A stretch of DNA of 6,252 nucleotides from an uncultured Lachnospiraceae bacterium (GCA_947178085.1 CAMWWS010000173.1:1-6252); one strand, 5' to 3'; positions 1-6,252 are shown, counted from the first letter of the stretch. The notes: a model not told the origin generated them from the letters alone. Translations and numbers: made by a program.

Positions 1-5
1 CCTCC
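1..5 (-). promoter_or_regulatory. Possible translation start signals of a next minus-strand gene at the window edge
   Basis: The minus strand ends in ATATGGAGG. GGAGG (1-5) could be the Shine-Dalgarno of a gene beginning just outside the window. Alternatively the ATG at 5-7 could itself be the start codon, preceded at nine bases by GAGGT. Either reading suggests that the operon continues. No coding sequence for it is visible here. Confidence 0.4.
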
Positions 6-16
6 ATATTATGAAT

Positions 17-57
17 ACCTCTTCTTCAACATCAAACTTTAATATTGAAAAAGAGGT
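17..57 (-). other. Imperfect hairpin downstream of the GH115 gene
   Basis: ACCTCTT (17-23) pairs with AAGAGGT (51-57), and after one C/A mismatch TTCAA (25-29) pairs with TTGAA (45-49). This gives 12 pairs in 13 positions around a 15-base loop. It starts 17 bases past the GH115 stop codon. On the minus strand it is followed by ATTCATAATATGG and not by a run of T, so it is not a standard intrinsic terminator. It may be an intercistronic processing or stability hairpin. Its 3' arm also contains GAGGT, a possible Shine-Dalgarno for an ATG at 5-7. Confidence 0.55.
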
Positions 58-74
58 CTAAAATTACAATTCTC

Positions 75-2972
75 TTATTTCTCAGAAACCCGATAACTCT
101 CTGTCGGACCCAAATAAGAATCCTGTAATCTTGTTCCGCTTGGATAAAGCACGAGGCTTTCTAACACGATACCCGGGTCCGCAGCGTAAAAATACAAATT
201 ATTTTCTCCTTTTCGTACCGGAACTGCTGTCTCTATCAGACGTACATTGTTCAGCACGCCTTGATTCCATTCTTTGCAGTACCATTCCGTTTTAAAGGAA
301 TCCTGTACGGTATCAATATTTATCTTTTCACCCTCATTTACCGAGACCGTACAGCGCATTCTCTCTCCCTTTTCCACCGGATTTCTCGGCATTAAATATA
401 ACCGTAATGTATATTCACCCTCTTGATTTGCTGCAAAAGCATATTTCAGATAAGGCGCTTCCTGTTTATCCACCCATGATTCCGTTACAGGGAAGGACTT
501 TACAGCTGAGCCGATTCTTCCTAAATACTCAATAACCTCAAATCCTTTTCCATTGACTTTCTTTTCTTCCGCAAAGTTCTCTGCTCTCATGGCAATATAA
601 CCCTGATGTTCCACATAAGTACCGTCCATATAAGGATATTCCGTATTCTCTGCCTCTACTGCGAGTTTTCCTATCGTCTTTTCACCATTGTCAAATTCTA
701 CAAGAATTTTAATATGAGCCTTTTCCCTTCCCGATAAGCAAGTTCTATCACATGTCACAGTAATAACGGCTCCGCCTTCTTCCGTGCTGCGTACTTTTCC
801 TTCTTTTGGAGAAAAATCAGCCCATGCTTTATCACACTCTATCCGATAGGTAAAGTCCACATTTCCCCTGCTGTCTAAGTCAATGAAAACTTTATCTGTA
901 TCCGGTCTGGTAAAATCATAATTACAGATCCATTCCCCGTCCTGCCAATGTTCGCCTAAATGATATTTTTCACTTCCCCTAAAACCTGTTACAATCTTTG
1001 CCCGCGAAATCGGCAATACTTCCTGCACTGTAGGATAAGTCCAGTTGCTGTCATCCCAGCTGCGAAAACCGGTATGGGCGGAATCCATCATATGATTCCA
1101 CTTTCCGTTCGCCAGTTTATGATAAGCTTCCACATATTTTGCGTCCTGCAATGCCCTGTTCTTTGCACTTGCTCCATAGGCGTTGGCTGACATGGCGCCT
1201 CTTTTTGCAAAATGAGCATTCAAACCCGCTTCAATATGCATCAAAATCAAATTCATCGATGCCGCTGCCGGATAATATATCATGCTACAGTAAGCATTCA
1301 GACACTCCTTTGGCATTTCTGCTTTTAGTCTGTCTGCTTTTTCTATCAGGGTATTTACTTCTTCCCATACTCTGTCGCCTTCCCTATAATGGCAGGGATG
1401 ATAAATATTTGGCGACATCGCCTCAGGACGCCTTATGGCATTCCATTTGGTATATCCGTCAACAAGCTCAAATAACTCCTCTTTCTTATCTTTGCTCAGA
1501 CATTCTCCAAACTGCTTGTCAATCCACATTCGCAAATACTTTTCCGTTCCGTTTGGCTGGCTGAATGTTTCATAATCATAAGCAAGATCCATAAAAAAAC
1601 TGAGCGGATACTCCGCGCCTTTTAAATCCCCTACATTGACTATCCAGAGCTCCCTCACCCCAAATTCGTACGCCATGGTCATTTGCTCCCATGTCTTGGT
1701 TAGTCTTGAGCTGTTCTGCCATTCATAGCTGATTGGTGCGCCATGATAATCGAAATGATAATACATACCGTATCCACCAGGATGTGGTTTATCATTTATT
1801 CTGGGAAGCCCTCTGGTATTACCGAAATTATCCTCACATAAAAGCAGGATAACATCATCCAGCTCCTCCCAATCCTTTAACCCTTTACAAGTATCATTCC
1901 CATAATAGTAATCTTCCACCTCTTTATAAATGGCGAGCATACGGGGAACTTTTGATAAATCCTCATTAATATGGGTGCGGATCAGTTCATGCTGTGTCAG
2001 TATTGCATCTTTAATAACCTGAATATTATCCTCTAATGTAGCTCCATCGGAAAGCAGCATGGAATCATTTTCCCCACGCATTCCTATTGTAATTACATTT
2101 TCATAAGGTTTATTCCTTAATATCCCGTCTTTCCAGAATTCCGTAATTGCTTCTTTATTTGAGATGAAGCTCCATGTATTGTCCTTCCCATAATTTTGAT
2201 AGATTTTCTGCCATTCTGCACCGGCGCGGCACATCGGCTCATGATGTGATGCTCCCATTACAACACCGTAGCAGTCTGCAAGCCGTGCGCTTTCTAATCC
2301 CGGCCCTTCTTCCGAAAAAATGGAATTCCACATAGCCGGCCAGAGGTAATTTCCTTTCATACGAAGCAATAAAATAAAGATTTCTTCATAGGCTTTAGCG
2401 TTGACTCCTCCGAAAGTCTCCATACACCAGTTACCAAAAGCCGGCCATTCATCATTAATAAAAAATCCTCTGTACTTTACGGAGGGTTCTTTGGAACAAA
2501 ATCCTTCTCCTATCTCCAAAACAACCGTTTCCTTTTTCTCCGGCGTCACATCTCCCCAATAGATTAAAGAAGAAACACCGCACAACTCAGATAAATGAAA
2601 AAGTCCGTAAATTGTTCCCCGTTTGTCGCTTCCTGCAATAACAAGTGCCTTCTCTACTTCGGGCATATCAGGAAAAGGATTCTCAATTACCTGCATCTGA
2701 AATACTTCCCTTTTTCCTGCGATTTTATCTGCTTTCCATTTTCCTGTCTTTTCAAACTCTTCCAAAATACGACTCTTACCTAAAGTTGCCGCTACAACCA
2801 CAAAGGCATTTTTGCACTGCTGCCTTTCACTGACTATTGAAGGTTCGTTGTCTGTGACAAGTAAAATATCCTCCGCCACCCTTTTTCCGACTTTCTTAAT
2901 ACCCTCATATGCTTCCTCTTCAATTATCATCCACGTTGTATTATGATCTTCATTTATTGGAAATGTACTCAT
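75..2972 (-). CDS. Glycoside hydrolase family 115, xylan alpha-1,2-glucuronidase (965 aa)
   Basis: This is a complete gene for a GH115 enzyme, a family that removes (4-O-methyl-)D-glucuronic acid from xylose residues of glucuronoxylan and its oligosaccharides. An N-terminal alpha/beta domain (about 1-165) contains the family-typical GSDKRGTIYGLFHLSE (114-129). The catalytic barrel (about 166-510) contains FINDEWPAFGNW (171-182), NYLWPAMW (208-215), MGASHHEPM (239-247), GMRGENDSM (297-305), YKEVEDYY (349-356) and CEDNFGNTRGLP (379-390). Counting from my memory of the Bacteroides enzyme BoAgu115A, its active-site Arg328, Asp332, Glu375 and Asn398 would correspond to R299, D303, E351 and N382, so the active site appears intact. 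A helical region (about 510-660) and beta-rich C-terminal domains follow; the last (about 785-955, starting GYIAMRAENF) resembles the GH115 C-terminal domain. The length is usual for the family. The N-terminus is hydrophilic with no signal peptide, so the enzyme is probably cytoplasmic. The ATG is supported by AAAGGAG upstream. Family assignment is firm; exact substrate is inferred. Confidence 0.95.
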   Translation of the reverse strand: MSTFPINEDHNTTWMIIEEEAYEGIKKVGKRVAEDILLVTDNEPSIVSERQQCKNAFVVVAATLGKSRILEEFEKTGKWKADKIAGKREVFQMQVIENPFPDMPEVEKALVIAGSDKRGTIYGLFHLSELCGVSSLIYWGDVTPEKKETVVLEIGEGFCSKEPSVKYRGFFINDEWPAFGNWCMETFGGVNAKAYEEIFILLLRMKGNYLWPAMWNSIFSEEGPGLESARLADCYGVVMGASHHEPMCRAGAEWQKIYQNYGKDNTWSFISNKEAITEFWKDGILRNKPYENVITIGMRGENDSMLLSDGATLEDNIQVIKDAILTQHELIRTHINEDLSKVPRMLAIYKEVEDYYYGNDTCKGLKDWEELDDVILLLCEDNFGNTRGLPRINDKPHPGGYGMYYHFDYHGAPISYEWQNSSRLTKTWEQMTMAYEFGVRELWIVNVGDLKGAEYPLSFFMDLAYDYETFSQPNGTEKYLRMWIDKQFGECLSKDKKEELFELVDGYTKWNAIRRPEAMSPNIYHPCHYREGDRVWEEVNTLIEKADRLKAEMPKECLNAYCSMIYYPAAASMNLILMHIEAGLNAHFAKRGAMSANAYGASAKNRALQDAKYVEAYHKLANGKWNHMMDSAHTGFRSWDDSNWTYPTVQEVLPISRAKIVTGFRGSEKYHLGEHWQDGEWICNYDFTRPDTDKVFIDLDSRGNVDFTYRIECDKAWADFSPKEGKVRSTEEGGAVITVTCDRTCLSGREKAHIKILVEFDNGEKTIGKLAVEAENTEYPYMDGTYVEHQGYIAMRAENFAEEKKVNGKGFEVIEYLGRIGSAVKSFPVTESWVDKQEAPYLKYAFAANQEGEYTLRLYLMPRNPVEKGERMRCTVSVNEGEKINIDTVQDSFKTEWYCKEWNQGVLNNVRLIETAVPVRKGENNLYFYAADPGIVLESLVLYPSGTRLQDSYLGPTESYRVSEK

Positions 2973-2985
2973 TTTTATAAACTTG

Positions 2986-2992
2986 CTCCTTT
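2986..2992 (-). promoter_or_regulatory. Ribosome binding site of the GH115 gene
   Basis: The minus strand reads AAAGGAG, then 13 bases to the ATG at 2970-2972, which is a somewhat long gap. The AAA of the site could pair with TTT in a 4-bp mini-hairpin (TTTC-TCGC-GAAA, 2990-3001), which may slightly affect access; that effect is speculative. No better in-frame start is visible. Confidence 0.8.
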
Positions 2993-2996
2993 CGCG

Positions 2997-3008
2997 AGAA
3001 ACAGACTA
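2997..3008. repeat. Direct repeat, left copy, flanking the palindrome
   Basis: AGAAACAGACTA here matches AGAAACAAACTA at 3148-3159 in 11 of 12 positions. The two copies bracket the palindrome, with three bases between this copy and the left outer arm. This layout is that of a target-site duplication, although the single mismatch and the uneven gaps leave chance similarity possible. Confidence 0.5.
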
Positions 3009-3011
3009 GAT

Positions 3012-3143
3012 AATTGCGAAATTCTATTTCGATAACCAGAACTTGTACAACATAAACAAAATAAGGTGCGATTTCGCTTGCGGTGAGCACCGTTTTTGTT
3101 TATGTTGTATAAGTTCGTGACTTGCAATAACAGCTTCGCAATT
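3012..3143. repeat. 132-bp palindromic intergenic element (MITE-like or structured RNA)
   Basis: Outer arms AATTGCGAA (3012-3020) and TTCGCAATT (3135-3143) are perfect inverted copies. Inner arms at 3039-3061 and 3094-3116 pair over 23 positions with one exception (G3045 against T3110). Outer and inner arms share exactly the same centre, separated by an 18 x 18 unpaired stretch. Nearer the centre, GGTGC (3065-3069) can pair with GCACC (3087-3091), shifted by one base. The loop contains further small palindromes (GCGATTTCGC, CGCTTGCG, CGGTGAGCACCG). The element begins 13 bases after the esterase stop codon and would form a long hairpin in the operon mRNA. It contains no credible coding frame. 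Whether it is a miniature mobile element, a REP-like repeat or an mRNA stability or attenuation structure cannot be decided from one copy. Confidence 0.85.
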
Positions 3144-3147
3144 GGTT

Positions 3148-3159
3148 AGAAACAAACTA
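3148..3159. repeat. Direct repeat, right copy, overlapping the esterase stop codon
   Basis: AGAAACAAACTA is the partner of the copy at 2997-3008. Its last three bases (CTA at 3157-3159) are the complement of the TAG stop of the esterase gene. If the repeat is a target-site duplication, the insertion took place at the 3' end of that gene without shortening the protein. Confidence 0.5.
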
Positions 3160-4878
3160 ATCCACAATACCAAAACCGAGTATCGTAAATTCCTTATCCT
3201 CATCTCCCGGCTGCATTTTTATCTCGACATGCCAAGACTTACGTTCTCTGTCTTGGAAACAAATCAACGGATTACAATGTGTCCAGCCGTTAATCTTCGG
3301 GTCTGCCAGAAGCACTTCTTCACCATCCACAAACACCTTTGCACATCCGGCGTCGGGCGCTCCTGAGTCTTTAGATACCAGAACGAGACTGCTGCAACAT
3401 ACATCTATCACGAACGGTGCTCTGCCTTTCACATGCTTCCAGTTATAAGGAAATTCCTTAGTCTGTGTTAAATTCCTGTCCATCTCAACGCCCTGAAGCT
3501 CCTCATCTGTCTCTGAAAAGTCTCCCGTTGAAACCACCTTAATATTTTCTGTTTCGTCGCTTCTGCGGTCAAATAACCAGACATTCTGAAACGCATCTCC
3601 AATCGGAGCCTGAACCTCTGTCAAATCCAGAGTATCCTCATCCATCTTACTTCCTTCAGCCTCCTGCATCAGATACAGCAGACCATCCGCCATAATCTTA
3701 TGCCCGATATTAGTAGGATGAAAGCAGTCATAAAAGAACTGGTTCTTCGTCACAACCTTTCCTTCACCTGCCTTTTTATAAAACTGCTCCACCACGCAGT
3801 CCTTTGTGCTGACCATCGGCAGATTATAACACTCTCCTACAACACTAAGCCGTTCCTGCAGGTTCCAGTCATTAGCAAACACGGCAAACAACAGAATAAC
3901 AGCGGGTTTGTTTTCGGCTGACAGAATCTTGCGAACCAGAGAGTCATAGCACACGCCCTTTGTCTCATCTCCTTCGTCATTAACCGCAAATTCCACTACT
4001 ACAATATCCGGCGTTACCTCTCCATTTCTAAGCACATCACGCTCATAACGTATCATTCCAAGCTCTGAAGGTGTTCCGCCCACGCCTGCCTTAATGAAAT
4101 GAATATTTTCATTTACGCCCTTTCCGGCAAGTCTGCACAATCCCTCAAAAGTCTGATAGGCATAACATTTTGTATTAATCGGTACCGCGCCTGCTCCCTG
4201 GGTAATGGAACCTCCGATAAAAGCAATTGTAGTCTCTTCTCCATTCTTAGCCTTCTCAATTGCAGCTTTCAGACGGGCATTGTTTCCTGTCTGCACCAAT
4301 GATTTCCGAAGCATCTCCTGATAAAAAGGTGTTTCAAAATCAACTTTTTCTTCTTCCTCCGGCTCCGGTGCTGTATATCCGTCATTGAGATAAAACTTCA
4401 CTGTCGCCGATGCTTGTGCTGCCGCTCCGTCTTTCTGCGGCTCGTCAAATACAAAACGTATCTGTCCCGGCATGTCATCATCATCCGACCAGTCACATTC
4501 TGACAAATTCAATATATATTCCATGCCGTCCGCCGGAATATCCATACGAAGCGTTGTTCCGGAGCCATACATATCAGACTTCCCATACATCTGGAATTCA
4601 AATACCGCCTGCTTTTCCGAATCTTCCATCTCCACACTGATACCAATGCTATGAACAAGCTGACGAAATCCTTCCGTTGTTGCCAGCATGTCAAGCATCT
4701 TTTCGTCGGTGATATTTCCGACAATCCTTGCACTCGAAATCATACGCCCGTCATTTAAGTAAATAAATTGCACGCCTGTTCCGTTTGGCTGTGCCGAACC
4801 GGAAATCTGTTTGTTCCTCATAATGTAAAATCCCGATTTCTTTTTTACGGGGTCCTTTGGTGCTTTTGGTCCTTCCAT
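3157..4878 (-). CDS. SGNH/GDSL-family esterase with N- and C-terminal accessory domains, probable carbohydrate (acetyl) esterase (573 aa)
   Basis: This is a complete gene for an SGNH hydrolase. The catalytic domain lies in the middle (about 181-410). Block I is IAFIGGSITQGAG (218-230) with nucleophile Ser224. Block II is AGVGGTPSELG (264-274), giving the oxyanion glycine. Block III is VEFAVND (295-301) with Asn300. Block V is DCFHPTNIGH (384-393) with Asp384 and His387. All four SGNH landmarks are present, so it should be active. Residues 1-170 look beta-rich and may be a jelly-roll or carbohydrate-binding module; a short acidic linker (about 171-180, PEPEEEEKVD) joins them to the catalytic domain. 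The C-terminal 150 residues (about 425-573) form another probable beta domain that I do not recognise. The N-terminus (MEGPKAPKDPVKKK) has no signal peptide, which suggests a cytoplasmic protein. The ATG follows a perfect AGGAGG eight bases upstream. Its place between GH43 and GH115 genes suggests deacetylation of xylo-oligosaccharides; this substrate is inferred, and another acyl ester remains possible. Confidence 0.88.
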   Translation of the reverse strand: MEGPKAPKDPVKKKSGFYIMRNKQISGSAQPNGTGVQFIYLNDGRMISSARIVGNITDEKMLDMLATTEGFRQLVHSIGISVEMEDSEKQAVFEFQMYGKSDMYGSGTTLRMDIPADGMEYILNLSECDWSDDDDMPGQIRFVFDEPQKDGAAAQASATVKFYLNDGYTAPEPEEEEKVDFETPFYQEMLRKSLVQTGNNARLKAAIEKAKNGEETTIAFIGGSITQGAGAVPINTKCYAYQTFEGLCRLAGKGVNENIHFIKAGVGGTPSELGMIRYERDVLRNGEVTPDIVVVEFAVNDEGDETKGVCYDSLVRKILSAENKPAVILLFAVFANDWNLQERLSVVGECYNLPMVSTKDCVVEQFYKKAGEGKVVTKNQFFYDCFHPTNIGHKIMADGLLYLMQEAEGSKMDEDTLDLTEVQAPIGDAFQNVWLFDRRSDETENIKVVSTGDFSETDEELQGVEMDRNLTQTKEFPYNWKHVKGRAPFVIDVCCSSLVLVSKDSGAPDAGCAKVFVDGEEVLLADPKINGWTHCNPLICFQDRERKSWHVEIKMQPGDEDKEFTILGFGIVD

Positions 4879-4884
4879 AATATC

Positions 4885-4892
4885 TTCCTCCT
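4885..4892 (-). promoter_or_regulatory. Ribosome binding site of the esterase gene
   Basis: On the minus strand the sequence reads AGGAGGAA, with eight bases between AGGAGG and the ATG at 4876-4878. This is a full match to the Shine-Dalgarno consensus at good spacing and fixes the start. The surrounding 58-base spacer (4879-4936) shows no hairpin or T-run that would end transcription after the GH43 gene. Confidence 0.9.
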
Positions 4893-4936
4893 ATTTTTAC
4901 GCAATGTTATTCTTATATTACCTTTTACCCATCTTA

Positions 4937-6252
4937 TCAAATCACTGTCAACTTTGTTCTCACGGTACGGTATTCTTCCTTTATATCCGCCTCTTCTGTC
5001 AGGTCTAATACAGGTTCTCCATCCACGTCAAAATGTACTCTCCTGATTCCACTGCTGCGTACCCCGTCAATTCCCGGCCTGGCATGATAAGTATTCCATA
5101 TGTTACCGTCATCATCTTCTATATAGGCATTATGCCCCGTACCATACTCGCCTTCCACGCTTCTTGCAGTCAATATAGGGTAATTCTTTTTCTTCCAGTT
5201 ACATACATTAAGCAGGTCCTTTCCCTTTTCAATGGAAAGCAGCCCCACCACATATGATGTATCAACAGCCGCGCTGGAAAAAGTAAGAAAGAGTCTGTTT
5301 CCCCTAATTAATGCAAACGGTCCTTCGTCCACAAACGTATGATTGTTTGCCCAACCGTATTCCGGCTTTGATAAAATAACAGGCTCAGAAAGGAGTTTCC
5401 ATGGCTCTTGTTCATTTAATTTGGCAATATAAAGCCATGCCCCTAAATCCTTGGGTAAAAACTGTCTCTGAGACCAGACGGCATACAGCTCTCCCTGCCA
5501 TTCAAAACAAGTCATATCCAAAGTAATTTCCTTACCCGCTTCACAAATCTGGCTGCCGTCCTTTTTCACTACGCGCTTCGGACGAGACCAATCTTCGCTG
5601 CATATCGGATTTCCGCCTTCCCGGAGTTCCATCACGTGACTTTCTTCATAGAAGAATTCTCCTGTAGTGGCTGCATGGAAAATGTAAAGTCTGTCACGTA
5701 TTATATGAAATTCCGGTGCCCACAATAATCCGCCAATTTCCGGATACATTTTACTGTCCAGAATTAAATGTTCTTCTGCCTCTACTAAGCCTGAAATCGT
5801 CTCAGCCTCTCTGATGTAAAGGCTGTGATTATTATCTGCATCATTCGTTGCAATAAAATAATACTTTCCATTCCATCTGCCTATGCACGGATCCGCCCTA
5901 TTATATGCCACCGGAAATTCAAAATGTTCCTGCCGTACCCTGCCCGTTATTTCATAAGTACCCTTTTTATGAAAATCCACTTGTGACAAATCAAAATCCA
6001 CACGCTTATAGGCTATGCTTCCATCGCTATATAGCGCCTTCGCAAGATAATCCTGCAATTGCTCTGGATTGGAGGCTTCTATTTGTTCCGGAAACTGTAT
6101 GCCCGTATTAACAGGTGTCAATAACTTCTTCTTAAGCCTTTCCGCAGTCCGAGCAGGTATTTCTATCACATTGTGGCAAACCGCGCCTTCTATTCCGGGA
6201 GATACCGGAATCTCTATGCAGCTTACAGCTTTTTGCAAAAAATCTTCACAAA
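4937..6252 (-). CDS. Glycoside hydrolase family 43 enzyme with Ig-like module, 5' end outside the window (partial)
   Basis: The reading frame is open to the window edge, so this is the C-terminal part of a longer protein. Numbering from the TTG at 6238, residues 47-101 (from IQFPEQIEA to GTYEITGRV) resemble a bacterial Ig-like (Big_4-type) module. Residues 113-412 form a GH43 five-bladed beta-propeller: RADP (114-117) with the presumed catalytic base Asp116, LWAPEFH (172-178), LDMTCFEW (240-247) with the probable pKa-modulating Asp241, VDEGPF (303-308) with the presumed catalytic acid Glu305, and GTGHNAY (366-372) with the probable metal-binding His369. The protein ends soon after the propeller (TGA at 4937-4939), so no C-terminal module follows. 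GH43 enzymes cleave terminal arabinofuranose or xylose; the EGPF stretch and the later YVVGLL and KDLL segments recall proteins annotated as alpha-L-arabinofuranosidases, but specificity is not settled by sequence alone. The gene lies 58 bases upstream of the esterase gene in the same direction, consistent with co-transcription. What precedes the Ig-like module, including any signal peptide, cannot be seen. Confidence 0.9.
   Translation of the reverse strand, partial: CEDFLQKAVSCIEIPVSPGIEGAVCHNVIEIPARTAERLKKKLLTPVNTGIQFPEQIEASNPEQLQDYLAKALYSDGSIAYKRVDFDLSQVDFHKKGTYEITGRVRQEHFEFPVAYNRADPCIGRWNGKYYFIATNDADNNHSLYIREAETISGLVEAEEHLILDSKMYPEIGGLLWAPEFHIIRDRLYIFHAATTGEFFYEESHVMELREGGNPICSEDWSRPKRVVKKDGSQICEAGKEITLDMTCFEWQGELYAVWSQRQFLPKDLGAWLYIAKLNEQEPWKLLSEPVILSKPEYGWANNHTFVDEGPFALIRGNRLFLTFSSAAVDTSYVVGLLSIEKGKDLLNVCNWKKKNYPILTARSVEGEYGTGHNAYIEDDDGNIWNTYHARPGIDGVRSSGIRRVHFDVDGEPVLDLTEEADIKEEYRTVRTKLTVI

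Noticed and set aside
1139..1564. Plus-strand open frame of 141 codons opposite GH115
   Set aside because: It lies wholly inside the strongly supported GH115 gene on the other strand, has no ribosome binding site that I can see, and its translation resembles no protein family. The other shorter plus-strand frames opposite the three genes fail in the same way.
3021..3050. Promoter for GH115 within the palindrome (TTGTAC at 3045-3050, TAGAAT at 3021-3026, 18-base gap, minus strand)
   Set aside because: The -10 element matches five of six bases but the -35 only three of six, and such matches are common in AT-rich DNA. It remains possible but cannot be called without transcription-start data.
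3065..3097. Intrinsic terminator on the plus strand (GGTGC...GCACC followed by GTTTTTG)
   Set aside because: The 5-bp stem is short with a 17-base loop, there is no plus-strand gene for it to end, and the T-run is part of the much longer palindrome arm.
4509..4733. Minus-strand open frame of 74 codons in another frame of the esterase gene
   Set aside because: It overlaps the N-terminal domain of the esterase in the same direction and is explained as a frame-shifted shadow. The esterase frame itself is continuous and needs no frameshift.
4879..4936. Terminator or promoter between the GH43 and esterase genes
   Set aside because: The 58 bases hold a strong ribosome binding site but no inverted repeat and no convincing promoter pair, so co-transcription is the simpler reading.
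6236..6238. TTG as the real start codon of the GH43 gene
   Set aside because: No Shine-Dalgarno precedes it, the frame stays open for the remaining codons to the window edge, and the Ig-like module suggests that more protein lies upstream.
1..6252. tRNA, rRNA, CRISPR array or transposase gene
   Set aside because: No cloverleaf-like segments, no regularly spaced repeats and no transposase-like protein were found; almost all of the window is covered by the three enzyme genes.

Overview
The window carries three large genes, all read from the minus strand. They look like one catabolic operon for decorated xylan (glucurono-arabinoxylan) fragments. In transcription order (high to low coordinates) they are: the C-terminal part of a family 43 glycoside hydrolase whose 5' end lies outside the window (4937-6252); a three-part SGNH/GDSL esterase (3157-4878); and a complete family 115 alpha-glucuronidase (75-2972). 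A purine-rich GGAGG at the very left edge suggests that another minus-strand gene follows.

The base composition is moderately AT-rich, Shine-Dalgarno sites are strong (AGGAGG, AAAGGAG), and large carbohydrate-active enzymes without signal peptides sit in tandem. This suits a gut or rumen Bacillota bacterium, most likely a clostridium of the Lachnospiraceae type. That placement is inferred from style and family content, not from a marker gene.

Layout: 1-74 is a short intergenic stretch with an imperfect 13-position hairpin; 75-2972 is GH115; 2973-3156 is an intergenic stretch mostly filled by a 132-bp palindromic element; 3157-4878 is the esterase; 4879-4936 is a short spacer with a perfect Shine-Dalgarno; 4937-6252 is GH43, cut by the window edge.

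The enzymes fit together. GH115 removes (4-O-methyl-)glucuronic acid from xylan or xylo-oligosaccharides. The esterase would remove acetyl groups (inferred substrate). The GH43 enzyme would cleave arabinose or xylose (inferred specificity). Neither protein with a visible N-terminus has a signal peptide, so these steps probably occur in the cytoplasm on imported oligosaccharides. No transporter or regulator lies within the window. The most unusual DNA feature is the palindrome between the esterase and GH115. Its 23-position inner arms and 9-bp outer arms share exactly one centre of symmetry, and an 11/12 direct repeat flanks it, as expected for an inserted miniature element.
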